The translations under genes were made by a program, and so were the position numbers. Under the pieces are notes generated by a model. The model saw only the letters and a program-made list of their open reading frames with translations. It searched no databases and had not been told where the DNA came from. Shown here piece after piece: positions 42,039 through 51,442 of a stretch of DNA of 64,000 nucleotides. This DNA comes from Cellvibrionaceae bacterium (lineage in GTDB: Bacteria > Pseudomonadota > Gammaproteobacteria > Pseudomonadales > Cellvibrionaceae): NCBI GenBank assembly GCA_021151825.1, contig JAGKWQ010000002.1, positions 186,001 through 250,000 on the forward strand. The letters are read 5' to 3'. Numbering within the stretch: position 1 is the stretch's first letter; each line of letters opens with the position of its first letter.

Positions 42039-42935
42039 ATGAACCAACAAAACCAATGCCAAGCCATTATGTTTGCCGATGTTTCAGGCAGTTCGGCGCT
42101 TTATAAGCGGGTTGGAAATGAACAGGCCAAAGCGATTATCGATGAAGCCGTACATTTTATGACGGCGATTACCATCGTTAATGAAGGCACCGTGGTGAAA
42201 ACCATTGGCGACGAGATCATGGCGCGCTTTAGTGAGGGCTTTCAGGCGTGCGAGGCGGCAATTGCTATTCAAAGGCGATGCGTGAAAGAGCCGCACTTAA
42301 AAGATCTTGGAATTAGAATAGGGATTGCTTATGGCGATGTGTTAATAACCCACAATGATGTGTTTGGCGATCGGGTTAATGACGCAGCATGTGTTGCTCA
42401 TATCGCCCGCGCAAATCAAATTGTAATTACCCAATCGGTTGTAGACACACTAGGCAACGCGTTTAAACACGATTGCCAAATGTTTGATCGCATCAACATC
42501 AAAGGTGAAACCGAACATACATTGATTTATCGCCTGGAATGGGAACACTCCGGCAAAGATAATCGCGCAACCATGGTCATGCCGATTCATGATGTCACCA
42601 GCTTTGTTGCTAAATTCAAGTTAACCCTGAACTTATGTGGGCGCGATATTTTATTGCTACCGGAACAAACTCCCTACCATATTGGCCGCGATCCGGTTAA
42701 AGCACATTTATTAATTGAACACGAGCTCGCCTCACGCGAGCATTGCCATATTGAATTCCGCCGCGGAAAGTATGTATTGGTCGACCATTCCACCAATGGC
42801 ACATATGTGTATCCGGATGAACAACAGCCGATTTATTTACGCCGCGAGGAGTTGCCATTACAAGGTGAAGGTAAAATTTCGCTGGGGCAAAAAATAGATT
42901 CTGAACCCACCTGCCTGATTCGTTTTAAAGTTTAA
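42039..42935 (+). CDS. Class III adenylate cyclase-like/FHA protein
   Basis: 298 residues. N-terminal cyclase-homology domain: FADVSGSSALYKRVGN (metal-binding Asp), GTVVKTIGDEIMARF (second Asp region), GIRIGIAYGDVLI and FGDRVNDAACVA. C-terminal FHA domain about 200-298: IGRDPVKAHLLIEHELASREHCHIEFRRGKYVLVDHSTNGTYV with the G-R, S-R-E-H and N-G-T phosphothreonine-binding motifs. It probably makes cAMP or is a degenerate regulator, with activity linked to Ser/Thr phosphoproteins. Followed 8 bases later by an RDD protein. Confidence 0.85.
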   Translation: MNQQNQCQAIMFADVSGSSALYKRVGNEQAKAIIDEAVHFMTAITIVNEGTVVKTIGDEIMARFSEGFQACEAAIAIQRRCVKEPHLKDLGIRIGIAYGDVLITHNDVFGDRVNDAACVAHIARANQIVITQSVVDTLGNAFKHDCQMFDRINIKGETEHTLIYRLEWEHSGKDNRATMVMPIHDVTSFVAKFKLTLNLCGRDILLLPEQTPYHIGRDPVKAHLLIEHELASREHCHIEFRRGKYVLVDHSTNGTYVYPDEQQPIYLRREELPLQGEGKISLGQKIDSEPTCLIRFKV

Positions 42936-42943
42936 CGCCATTT

Positions 42944-43435
42944 ATGAAAAAAAAATCATCTTCCGAATCTGTTACCCAGGAATTTGCCACTCCAGGTTTA
43001 TTGCGCCGTTTTGCCGCGATGGTTTATGACGCGTTATTGCTTATGGCGGTAAGCATCCTCTATGGCGCGGTTGCCACTGGTATTAACATCGCAATCAAAG
43101 GCATACCTGCCACAGGTGAAAGAGTTACCTGGGGAGCTTTCGGCATTGTGGTATTTATCGGTTGGATTTTAACACTGGGGTTTTTCTTTTGTTATTTCTG
43201 GAAACACTCTGGACAAACGCTAGGTATGAAAACCTGGCGAATGAAAATGTATGATGCTAACAGCATGCAAACACCCGACTATTCACAATGTGTTATTCGC
43301 TGCTTCTGCGCACCTTTTTCAATGCTGTTGTTAGGGATAGGTTATTGGGTGATGTACTTAAATCCGGATCGCCAAACACTGCACGATAAACTGAGTAAAA
43401 CGCGAATTTTATTACTAGCGAAAGATAAAAAATAA
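42944..43435 (+). CDS. RDD family membrane protein
   Basis: 163 residues. LLRRFAAMVYDALLLMAV holds the R-x-x-A-x-x-x-D RDD motif in the first membrane segment; three more segments follow (GIVVFIGWILTLGFFFCYFW; SMLLLGIGYWVMYL). Typical GQTLGMKTWRMK and DRQTLHDKLSKTRI segments are present. RDD proteins are transport-like with unknown substrates. Same direction as the cyclase/FHA gene. Confidence 0.88.
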   Translation: MKKKSSSESVTQEFATPGLLRRFAAMVYDALLLMAVSILYGAVATGINIAIKGIPATGERVTWGAFGIVVFIGWILTLGFFFCYFWKHSGQTLGMKTWRMKMYDANSMQTPDYSQCVIRCFCAPFSMLLLGIGYWVMYLNPDRQTLHDKLSKTRILLLAKDKK

Positions 43436-43452
43436 ATTGCAGGGCATGCTGG

Positions 43453-44517
43453 TTAGCGCGCCCTGTCCAATAAGTAAACACCCAAAACCACACACAGCGT
43501 GATAGGAATCATCACCGCAATTAATGGCGGAAAGCCAAACACCAGGCTCGATGGCCCCAATAATCGTTGCAACAACATAAATCCAATACCGAGCACAACA
43601 CCGGTAAAGATTCGTTGCCCCATAGTCACACTGCGCAAAGGGCCAAAAATAAACGAAATTGCTACTAAAACCAGTGCTGCAGTTGTCAGTGGCTGCAATG
43701 TTTTCTTCCAGAAAGCCAAACTGTAAGTGCTGGAAGCCAAATTCTGTTTGTGCAGATAATCAATGTAATAATGCAAATTACGCATCGAAATATCCTCCGG
43801 AGATACCACAAGAATATTAAATAACGTAGGTGTGAGATTAGTCTCCCAACGGCGCGATGGAATTACTTCCGTACGGACAGAATCCTTATCAAGGTAAGTA
43901 ATTGAGATTTCTTCTTCCTGCCAATAATTATCCTGGTAAGTTGCCTGCTTGCTAAAACTGGCAGACTGCAATTGATGCTGGTCATTAAATTTGTAACGCG
44001 TTAAACCATACACCACGCCATTAGGAAGCACTGCATTTACATACATGAATTCATTGCCTTCGCGGTTCCACATATTTTGCGGCGCTTTTTGTGTAGCGTT
44101 GTAACGCAGGAAATGACGACGGTTATCCGCCATTTGCTCTGTATAAGGTGCAACAAATTCACCGACGATAGTAGCAAGCAAAATAAAAACCAGGGCTGGA
44201 CGCAGTGCCATCCACGCAATACGTTTTACCGATACACCAGCTGCACGAATAATTACCAATTCACTACTACTGGCCAGCAACCCCAAACCAGCAAGACAAC
44301 CGATCAAGCATGTATAAGGAATGTAATCATATAAGCGTCGCGGCATGGTGAATAACATATAACGGAAGGCTTCATAAGCCGTGTAATGTTCATTCACATT
44401 TTCCAGTTGGCTGATCAAACCAAAAATAAAATCCAGCGCAAGAAATACCAACAGCGTTAAGGCAATTGCCATAAAAACAGTGCGCGATACATAGCTCGTT
44501 ATTTTTCCCATAATCAC
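43453..44517 (-). CDS. lptG: LPS export permease LptG
   Basis: 354 residues; six membrane segments with the large periplasmic domain between segments 3 and 4, the layout of LptF/LptG. The N terminus SYVSRTVFMAIALTLLVFLALDFIFGLISQL is LptG-like. With LptF and LptB it extracts LPS from the inner membrane. It starts 1 base before the LptF stop, so coupled. Confidence 0.93.
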   Translation of the reverse strand: MIMGKITSYVSRTVFMAIALTLLVFLALDFIFGLISQLENVNEHYTAYEAFRYMLFTMPRRLYDYIPYTCLIGCLAGLGLLASSSELVIIRAAGVSVKRIAWMALRPALVFILLATIVGEFVAPYTEQMADNRRHFLRYNATQKAPQNMWNREGNEFMYVNAVLPNGVVYGLTRYKFNDQHQLQSASFSKQATYQDNYWQEEEISITYLDKDSVRTEVIPSRRWETNLTPTLFNILVVSPEDISMRNLHYYIDYLHKQNLASSTYSLAFWKKTLQPLTTAALVLVAISFIFGPLRSVTMGQRIFTGVVLGIGFMLLQRLLGPSSLVFGFPPLIAVMIPITLCVVLGVYLLDRAR

Positions 44518-44518
44518 C

Positions 44519-45619
44519 TCACCCCTGAGCCAATTTGGCAGGCTTGTTACGGGTTTGCATTAACCCTTGCCAATTCAACATCAACAACGCGATTACCAGA
44601 AACGGCACATGTACTCCCCACAACCCCACAATGGGTGACAAATCACCATCAGCTACTGCACTGCGCGCATTAATTAAAAATGCGAGATAAAACACGTAAA
44701 TTAAAATTGCGGGCAACATTTTTAAATAACGGCCCTGACGTGGATTGGTTTTACTTAGCGGCACCGCCAGCAAGGTTGCGATAAAAACCATCAACGGCAT
44801 AGAGATGCGCCACTGCAAAGTTGCACTGCTACCTGGATCATCGGCGCTTAATAATTGCGCCGTGGTTTTTGCATCGGATTCTCGTTCAAATTCCGCAACA
44901 CTGGTGGTTGGTGGAAGATACCTGCCCCACTCATTAAATTGGGTAACTTTAAATTCACGGGTCCCCGGCCTTCCCTCATAACGATAACCGTTATGCAATA
45001 CCAAATAACGCTGGCCGTAATCCTCAATAAAAGCTTGCTCACCCGTTTGGGCAACAACTACTGACGATGTTGTATCTGAATCACGTTGTGCAACAAAAAC
45101 CTGTTCAAGGCGCTGATTATCATCGCTGACATTTTCCACATAGGTCATTACTTTGCCTTGGCCTATCGCCTGGAAACGCCCCTCTTGCAAACTCTCAAAT
45201 TCACTACGATTGCGCTGTTCTGCCAATGTTTGTTCGGTCATCAATGCGCCCGCCGGGCTCAACCAGAAACTAAATAACGCCACGATAACTGCCACTATGG
45301 CAGCGGGAACCAGAGTAATTCGCAGCAGTTGCCAATGGCTCATTCCGCAGGCTGACAGCACCACCATTTCACTTTCAATATACATACGCCCGTAAGCCAA
45401 CAAAATCGCGAGATAAAATCCAAGCGGAAGAATTAACTCCAGCATGTATGGCATACGAAAAGTGACAACTTTAAATAACACATCCACTGCAAGCTTTCCT
45501 TGCGCAGCATCAGTAAGAAAGCGACCAAAACTATTGGTGAGAAAAATAATTAGCAAAACGGAGCTCACCGCGAAGCTGGTAATTAATAAATCCCGTACGA
45601 TATAACGAAAAATAATCAA
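44519..45619 (-). CDS. lptF: LPS export permease LptF
   Basis: 366 residues with the LptF start IFRYIVRDLLITSFAVSSVLLIIFL and six membrane segments split by a periplasmic beta-jellyroll. It lies first in the lptFG operon and divergent from pepA, the usual gammaproteobacterial order. Confidence 0.94.
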   Translation of the reverse strand: MIIFRYIVRDLLITSFAVSSVLLIIFLTNSFGRFLTDAAQGKLAVDVLFKVVTFRMPYMLELILPLGFYLAILLAYGRMYIESEMVVLSACGMSHWQLLRITLVPAAIVAVIVALFSFWLSPAGALMTEQTLAEQRNRSEFESLQEGRFQAIGQGKVMTYVENVSDDNQRLEQVFVAQRDSDTTSSVVVAQTGEQAFIEDYGQRYLVLHNGYRYEGRPGTREFKVTQFNEWGRYLPPTTSVAEFERESDAKTTAQLLSADDPGSSATLQWRISMPLMVFIATLLAVPLSKTNPRQGRYLKMLPAILIYVFYLAFLINARSAVADGDLSPIVGLWGVHVPFLVIALLMLNWQGLMQTRNKPAKLAQG

Positions 45620-45925
45620 CGTAATATTCCTGCGAGTTGATACTTCAAAAGTGTGCTTTCAAGTTTGTGTTTAGCGGTGATAGTTCAACAAAGCTATCAC
45701 TGCAACCTGTTCAAAACTTGCGCAACATTTAACTATGCTTGCCGAACAAGAGACTCAATATAAACAGAATCATCAACTACAATGGCTTAATGACTTGCAT
45801 TCAGCGACAGGGTTCCGTTTTTAACGGAATTTCACCGCCATAGTCGCTAAAAATTGTGGCATTATCACGTACAACGCCCGATTTGTCTTGAGCGAATTAT
45901 CCTTTGCCTAAACCAGGGACTTTTT
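45620..45925. promoter_or_regulatory. Divergent lptFG / pepA control region
   Basis: 306 bases between the two start codons. It must hold both promoters; no -35/-10 pair stands out. A small TCCGT-TTTT-AACGGA hairpin lies at about 45813-45828. GGGA precedes the pepA start by 6 bases. Confidence 0.6.
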
Positions 45926-47530
45926 ATGACCTCAGCTTCCACTTCTGCTAAAAAAGCCGTCCAGAAAACCAGTGACGCAAAAACCACCAGCAAGAAATCC
46001 ACTGCCGCTAAAAATACTGCTACCACAAAACCTGCCAGCATCCAGTTTTCTGCAAAAGTTATCGACCCGGTAAAATACGCTACCAATGCGCTGGTAGTTG
46101 CAGCCTATGAAGGGCTTAAATTGTCACCCAGCGCGAGCAGCATTGATGCCGCTGACGCACATCAATTAACGGCGCTGTTAAAACGCGAAGGTTTTCAGGG
46201 TAAAGCGGGACAAAGCGTATTACTGCTCAATCCGCAAGGTATCGCCGCTGAACGATTGTTGATATTAGGTTTTGGCGGCCTTAAAGATGGCAGTGTTAGT
46301 GTAGAAAATTATCGTCGCGCCGTGCAGAAAATCAGCGAAGCACTAAAACCAACCCCCAGTTCTGATGTGACTCTTGCATTGGGGGAAATCAGTGTAACGG
46401 ATCAGGATATCGACTGGCAGGCTCGTCAAATTGCCGAGAATCTGGGCCAGCTGGAATATCGCGCCGACTCACTGAAAAGCAAACCTGCTGAAATCAGCCT
46501 ACAGCTGAAAAAAGTGGTTTTGGGCACCACTAAAGATCAAGTCGCCAGCGCAACCAAAGGCCTGATTTTAGGGCAAGCGATTGCCAAAGGTGTAAACCTC
46601 GCGCGCAATCTGGGGGATTTACCGGGCAATATCTGTACCCCGACCTATCTGGCTGAGCAGGCCAAATTGTTGGCCAAAGGTCAATCCAGGCTCAGTGTTG
46701 ATGTGCTGGAAGAAAAACAAATGAAAGAGCTCGGAATGGGATCGCTCCTTTCCGTTGCTGCCGGCAGTGACCAACCCGCGAAACTGATCGTACTCGAATA
46801 TAAAGGCGGCAATAAAAAAGATGCGCCGGTCGCCCTCGTTGGCAAAGGTATCACCTTTGATACCGGTGGCATCAGCCTGAAACCCGGACCGGCGATGGAC
46901 GAAATGAAATACGACATGTGCGGTGCAGCCAGTGTATTGGGCAGCTTCCGTACCCTGATTGAATTACAACTGCCAATTAACGTGGTGGGTGTTATCGCCA
47001 CTACAGAAAATATGCCGAGCGGTGCCGCTACTAAACCGGGTGATATTGTGACCTCTATGGCGGGGCTAACCATTGAAATTCTTAACACTGATGCCGAAGG
47101 TCGTTTGGTGCTGTGCGATGCCCTCACCTACACCGAGCGCTTCAAGCCCAAAGCGGTAGTCGATATCGCAACCTTGACCGGCGCGTGTGTGATCGCCCTC
47201 GGCAACCATGCAACGGGCTTGTTTAGCAACAATGAGGATCTTGCCAAATCGCTACTGAAAGCAGGCGAAGAAAGTGCTGATCGCGCATGGCAACTGCCAT
47301 TATGGGATGACTATCAGAAACAGCTGGATAGTAATTTCGCCGATATCGCCAACATTGGTGGTCGCGAAGCCGGCAGCGTAACCGCCGCGTGCTTCCTGTC
47401 GCGTTTCGCCAAAAAATTCGCCTGGGCGCATTTGGATATCGCCGGTACCGCATGGCGTTCCGGTGGAGCCAAAGGTGCCACTGGCCGTCCGGTTCCACTG
47501 CTTGTGCAATATCTATTGAATCAGGCGTGA
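45926..47530 (+). CDS. pepA: Leucyl aminopeptidase PepA
   Basis: 534 residues from ATG at 45926. A Lys/Ala/Thr-rich N-terminal tail (about 35 residues) precedes the macrodomain-like N-terminal domain. The M17 catalytic domain contains VGKGITFDTGGISLKPG, the NTDAEGRL signature with metal ligands, and KYDMCGAASVLG. It is a two-zinc hexameric exopeptidase and in some bacteria a DNA-binding regulator. Starts divergent from lptF; the stop is 2 bases before holC. Confidence 0.95.
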   Translation: MTSASTSAKKAVQKTSDAKTTSKKSTAAKNTATTKPASIQFSAKVIDPVKYATNALVVAAYEGLKLSPSASSIDAADAHQLTALLKREGFQGKAGQSVLLLNPQGIAAERLLILGFGGLKDGSVSVENYRRAVQKISEALKPTPSSDVTLALGEISVTDQDIDWQARQIAENLGQLEYRADSLKSKPAEISLQLKKVVLGTTKDQVASATKGLILGQAIAKGVNLARNLGDLPGNICTPTYLAEQAKLLAKGQSRLSVDVLEEKQMKELGMGSLLSVAAGSDQPAKLIVLEYKGGNKKDAPVALVGKGITFDTGGISLKPGPAMDEMKYDMCGAASVLGSFRTLIELQLPINVVGVIATTENMPSGAATKPGDIVTSMAGLTIEILNTDAEGRLVLCDALTYTERFKPKAVVDIATLTGACVIALGNHATGLFSNNEDLAKSLLKAGEESADRAWQLPLWDDYQKQLDSNFADIANIGGREAGSVTAACFLSRFAKKFAWAHLDIAGTAWRSGGAKGATGRPVPLLVQYLLNQA

Positions 47531-47532
47531 TT

Positions 47533-47952
47533 GTGACTAAAGTTGATTTTTATGTATTACCCGAAGCAACCAGCGACGCTCGCTGGTTGTTTGCATGTAA
47601 GTTGGCAGAAAAAGTGCAACGCATGGGAATGCGCGTATTGATTACTGTCGATTCTGAGGCGGATGCTCGTAAACTGGACGAATTGTTGTGGACCTTCAAA
47701 CCGGAGAGCTTTGTTCCCCACCAGCTCATCAATGGTGGCAAACCAGCGCCCGTTGAAATCACATTTGGGGATCAAGCTGGCGATCACCAGGGTTTATTGC
47801 TTAACTTGAGCAACACGATCCCCGCATGGTTCAGCCGTTTCGAACGAGTGAGTGAAGTTGTCATCCAGGAACAACAGATGCTGGCAACCAGCCGCGAACG
47901 CTACAGCTTTTATAAAAGCCGTGGCTACCCCATAGAAACAAGAAAATTATAG
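47533..47952 (+). CDS. holC: DNA polymerase III chi subunit HolC
   Basis: 139 residues from GTG at 47533 (the upstream frame lies inside pepA). VDFYVLPEATSDARWLFACKLAEKVQRMG and LWTFKPESFVPHQL match the chi start and its conserved W-T-F-x-P-x-x-F-V-P-H motif. Chi links the clamp loader to SSB. The pepA-holC order is conserved in gammaproteobacteria. Confidence 0.93.
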   Translation: MTKVDFYVLPEATSDARWLFACKLAEKVQRMGMRVLITVDSEADARKLDELLWTFKPESFVPHQLINGGKPAPVEITFGDQAGDHQGLLLNLSNTIPAWFSRFERVSEVVIQEQQMLATSRERYSFYKSRGYPIETRKL

Positions 47953-47981
47953 CTACCAGAAACCGGATACTTGTAAATATC

Positions 47982-48656
47982 ATGGCCAATTCAAATAAAA
48001 CCAAAGCCGAAATTTTGCAGGAGCTCGAATCCATCAAAGGACTACTATTGGAAGAGGATGACATTCCAATCCTGCAGGAAACCGAATTCGTTCTTGAGGA
48101 ACCGGGTAACCAACAGCAGTCGTCCTTACGTGCATCGCCCTATACCAGTCACGAATCCGTTTTGCCTGGACAAGCTTCATTGTTTGAGGAATCAGGGAAG
48201 ATCACAAACAACACTACTATCCACACGACAGAAACAGACAATAAACGACATGGCTTTGCGTCGCATTTGAGCACACCAACTCACCAGCAACCGACCAATC
48301 CATTACAAACCAGTCAACCTCAAAACATTTCACTACAAACCAATCCTCTACAAACCAACCCGCTACAAACTTCTCGCCCATTGGCGAAAGCGTCCGGTGA
48401 GAATCCTTTTTTACCGCAACATATCCGCGAACGCTTGCATGGTAATAATCCACCGCCGTTATTCGAATATGAAACCGCAAAAAAAATCCTCAACGCAACC
48501 AAAAATGTTGCGCATAAAATTAATCATCCACGTCAACATCTGGTTGATGAAGTGATTAAAAGCATGATGCCGCAAATCGAAAGCGAATTGCGACATAGGT
48601 TATTTGCAATGAGCGTTGATGATTTGGAAAAGCTCCTCAATGAGGATGAGGATTAA
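47982..48656 (+). CDS. Conserved hypothetical downstream of holC
   Basis: 224 residues: helical N terminus (KAEILQELESIKGLLLEEDDIPIL), a long disordered Gln/Thr/Asn/Pro-rich middle with NPLQTN-type repeats, then a helical C terminus (LVDEVIKSMMPQIESELRHRLFAMSVDDLEKLL). Similar low-complexity proteins follow holC in Pseudomonas-type genomes. Function unknown; the two helical ends may bind partners. Confidence 0.75.
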   Translation: MANSNKTKAEILQELESIKGLLLEEDDIPILQETEFVLEEPGNQQQSSLRASPYTSHESVLPGQASLFEESGKITNNTTIHTTETDNKRHGFASHLSTPTHQQPTNPLQTSQPQNISLQTNPLQTNPLQTSRPLAKASGENPFLPQHIRERLHGNNPPPLFEYETAKKILNATKNVAHKINHPRQHLVDEVIKSMMPQIESELRHRLFAMSVDDLEKLLNEDED

Positions 48657-48709
48657 GTCAGCAACATTAATAAAACGCGGCAACTGAAAAAAAATTTGTT
48701 TAACAAATA

Positions 48710-49972
48710 TCACCCGGCTGCCGCTATTTCCCGTGAAGTCCTCACCTTACCGAATGCCCAAATAGCGACAACAACCAGCAAGATATTCGCCAGGAAAACC
48801 TGGTGATAACCAAAATAATCTGCAACAACGCCCACCATCAAACTGCTGAGCAAATTGCCGATATGCGTCGTATTTGTATAAAGCCCTGATGCAGCACCGG
48901 AACGCCCTGGCATCAAATCCTGAATGACTGATACGCCCAATCCGGCAAGCACACCGATAAAAATTGCATTGCAAATTTGCAATGCAAACAAATGCCAAAG
49001 TTGATCGGCAAAATAAACGCCGACATACAAAATCAGTGCAGCGATACCCGCGCAGCGAATCAAGGTAATCAAGCGAAAGCGGCTAGCGTAATGGCCAGCC
49101 AATAACATAAATGGCACTTCCAATGCAGCAGTGGTTCCCATCACCCACCCCATCCATTGGGCATCCAGATTCAAATTATCTTTAAGGTGAATAGGCAAAC
49201 TAATGAGATAAGCATTGTTAGCCCCCCAAAGAAGCGAAAACCCCAAGGCGCAAATGATTAACGATTGTTTTATCGCTGATGACAAAGGAGCTAAGGCAAT
49301 TTGTTCACCCGATTCAGTCAGGTTTTTTTGCTTCGCCGGCAAGCGCGGCAACAATTGGAAGGTAGCAATGGCTAGCAAAATATAAAGCAACGCAGCTATT
49401 CCATAACTCACATCAAAACCAAAATTGGTAGCAAGCAAAAATCCGGCCGGAGGGCCTGCTACCCAGGCAAAGGCGATTTGCGCGCGCATAATCGCATTAA
49501 ACAATGGAATACGCTCTACCGGAATTTCTGCCTCTGCGTAATCCAGGCTGTAGGCCATAATTTGCGAGAAAGACACCATGGATAGGCTAAGCAAAAATAT
49601 CGCCGTAAAGGCGACCAGCCAATAATTACGTGAGAATGCAAATACCAAACAGGAAACACTGCCCAACAGACAAAAGAAGGCAATCAAAGGGCGGCGATCT
49701 GTTAGCTTATCTGACCAGTGCCCAATGAAATGGTTGTAAGCAATACCCGCCATCGCCACCCCTGCAAAAGCACCGCCCACCAATAATGGACGCACACCGA
49801 TCTCCTTGGCCAAAAACAAACTGAGCGTTGGCAATACCAGAGCACCCACCAGCCCCGCAGTAAAGAAAAGCGCATAAATGCCTAGCGCCAAAGGCCGAAA
49901 TAAGGGAGAAGACACGATAATGACCGCCAGGGGATGACGAAAAGTTTGACTGGAGTACCCGGCACGCATCAT
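48710..49972 (-). CDS. MFS sugar efflux-type transporter
   Basis: 420 residues, 12 predicted membrane segments. RPLALGIYALFFTAGLVGALVLPTLSLFL, GHWSDKLTDRRPL (MFS A-motif) and YAEAEIPVERIPLFNAIMRAQIAFAWVAGPP suggest the SET/sugar efflux subgroup. Location is the inner membrane. The substrate is not readable. Divergent from the small gene at 50102. Confidence 0.8.
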   Translation of the reverse strand: MMRAGYSSQTFRHPLAVIIVSSPLFRPLALGIYALFFTAGLVGALVLPTLSLFLAKEIGVRPLLVGGAFAGVAMAGIAYNHFIGHWSDKLTDRRPLIAFFCLLGSVSCLVFAFSRNYWLVAFTAIFLLSLSMVSFSQIMAYSLDYAEAEIPVERIPLFNAIMRAQIAFAWVAGPPAGFLLATNFGFDVSYGIAALLYILLAIATFQLLPRLPAKQKNLTESGEQIALAPLSSAIKQSLIICALGFSLLWGANNAYLISLPIHLKDNLNLDAQWMGWVMGTTAALEVPFMLLAGHYASRFRLITLIRCAGIAALILYVGVYFADQLWHLFALQICNAIFIGVLAGLGVSVIQDLMPGRSGAASGLYTNTTHIGNLLSSLMVGVVADYFGYHQVFLANILLVVVAIWAFGKVRTSREIAAAG

Positions 49973-50101
49973 AGCTGAAACCGGTTTCTTTCCCTATTGG
50001 CAAAAGCAGCGTTTAATCTTCTTAACGCGCAGAAATTAGCAACCTGATGCAGCGTCATTGCGTATAATTCCCGCCACTACAGCAAACCTGCGAGATTTGC
50101 C

Positions 50102-50419
50102 ATGCATTGCATCAGTTTTCAGATCCAACCCAAATTCGCCCGGGAGTTTGACCGGGAGGAGTTTTTACGCCGTGTGCGCCCGGTACGCTCACCGGAGGTA
50201 GATGCCATTGAGGAGAAAGGAAAGCTGTTTTTAAGCTTCAATTTCTTTACCGAATTCCCGGCGCAACTATGGCAAGAATTGCAGCCCTCGCTCTTTGCCG
50301 ATACAGATTACGCCCCGAAACTTGCACCTTTTTGCGTGGTGATTTGCGAAGGTGAAAGCGATGATGAATGTCTGTTGCTCCATCATTTTGATACCAGTGA
50401 AAAACTCGATTCATTTTAA
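50102..50419 (+). CDS. Conserved hypothetical protein, 105 residues
   Basis: Soluble alpha/beta protein (HCISFQIQPKFAREFDREEFL; GKLFLSFNFFTEFPAQLW; FCVVICEGESDDECLLLHHF). No family function known. It precedes the GTPase gene by 48 bases in the same direction. Confidence 0.6.
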   Translation: MHCISFQIQPKFAREFDREEFLRRVRPVRSPEVDAIEEKGKLFLSFNFFTEFPAQLWQELQPSLFADTDYAPKLAPFCVVICEGESDDECLLLHHFDTSEKLDSF

Positions 50420-50467
50420 TCGCTATTAATTCCCGCTTCATTTACTGATTCTGCTTTCAGGTATTTC

Positions 50468-51406
50468 ATGTCAACAATCAACTGGTTCCCCGGCCACATG
50501 CACAAGGCCCGCAAAGAAATTGCGGAAGTCATGCCTCACGTGGATGTGGTTATTGAAGTTATCGATGCACGCATTCCATTTTCCAGTGAAAATCCGCTGG
50601 TCCCCAGCTTGCGTGGCGATACACCGCTAATCAAATTGCTCAACAAAGCCGACCTTGCCGATCCGGCAATTACTGCGTTGTGGGTAGAAAAAATGGAAAC
50701 GGAAAAAGGCGTTAAAGCCCTGCCCGTCAGCCAGCAGCGTCCAGATCAAATTCGCAATTTGTTAAGCGTCTGCATGAACCTGGTAAGCGAGCGCCAGAAA
50801 GAAGTTCGCCCCGCGCGAGCAATGATTATGGGCATACCCAATGTGGGTAAATCCACCATTATTAACACCCTCGCCGGCCGTGTTATTGCCAAAACCGGTA
50901 ATGAAGCCGGCGTAACCAAGGCGCAACAAAAAATCAAATTGGAAAACGGAATCCTGTTAACTGATACCCCCGGATTTTTATGGCCAAAGCTGTCACCACC
51001 CTCTTGTGGTTATCGCCTGGCGATTACCGGCGCAATTAAAGATACCGTTTTTGATTATGCTGATATCGCACTCTACGCTGCAGAATACTTATTAAAAGCC
51101 TATCCGGATGCAATAAAAACACGTTACGGGTTAACTGAATTGCCGGAAACTGATCTGGAATTGTTGGATGCAATCGGCTTTAAACGCGGCTGTACCCGTA
51201 AAGGTGGTGGCGTGGACATCCAGAAAGTATCGTCATTATTAATTAACGAATTGCGTTCAGGGTTATTGGGGCCGATTAGTTGGGAAACACCGGAAATGAC
51301 ACAAGAGGAAGTTGCCCAAGCTAAAGCTGACGATGAGAAAAAGCGTCTGGAGAAAGAAGAAGCCGATCGAATTCGCAAACTTAAAACCAAAAAAAATCGC
51401 CGTTAA
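50468..51406 (+). CDS. YlqF/RbgA-like circularly permuted GTPase
   Basis: 312 residues. G4 motif NKAD at 59-62 comes before the P-loop GIPNVGKST at 122-130 and DTPG, the circular permutation of YlqF/RbgA-type ribosome biogenesis GTPases. The N-terminal WFPGHMHKAR is conserved too. It matures the large subunit. Basic C-terminal tail. The stop codon lies in the terminator stem that follows. Confidence 0.93.
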   Translation: MSTINWFPGHMHKARKEIAEVMPHVDVVIEVIDARIPFSSENPLVPSLRGDTPLIKLLNKADLADPAITALWVEKMETEKGVKALPVSQQRPDQIRNLLSVCMNLVSERQKEVRPARAMIMGIPNVGKSTIINTLAGRVIAKTGNEAGVTKAQQKIKLENGILLTDTPGFLWPKLSPPSCGYRLAITGAIKDTVFDYADIALYAAEYLLKAYPDAIKTRYGLTELPETDLELLDAIGFKRGCTRKGGGVDIQKVSSLLINELRSGLLGPISWETPEMTQEEVAQAKADDEKKRLEKEEADRIRKLKTKKNRR

Positions 51407-51420
51407 CCGGCGATTTTTTA
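51392..51420. terminator. Bidirectional terminator after the GTPase
   Basis: AAAATCGCCG TTAA CCGGCGATTTT, T-run on + and A-run for -. It serves the GTPase and possibly the DUF4380 gene on the other strand. Confidence 0.85.
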
Positions 51421-51442
51421 TTTGAGTCCGTTGCCGCCGACC

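Noticed and set aside
48217..48502. Leftward frames opposite the holC-linked gene
   Set aside because: They mirror the low-complexity repeats of that gene and have no start context.
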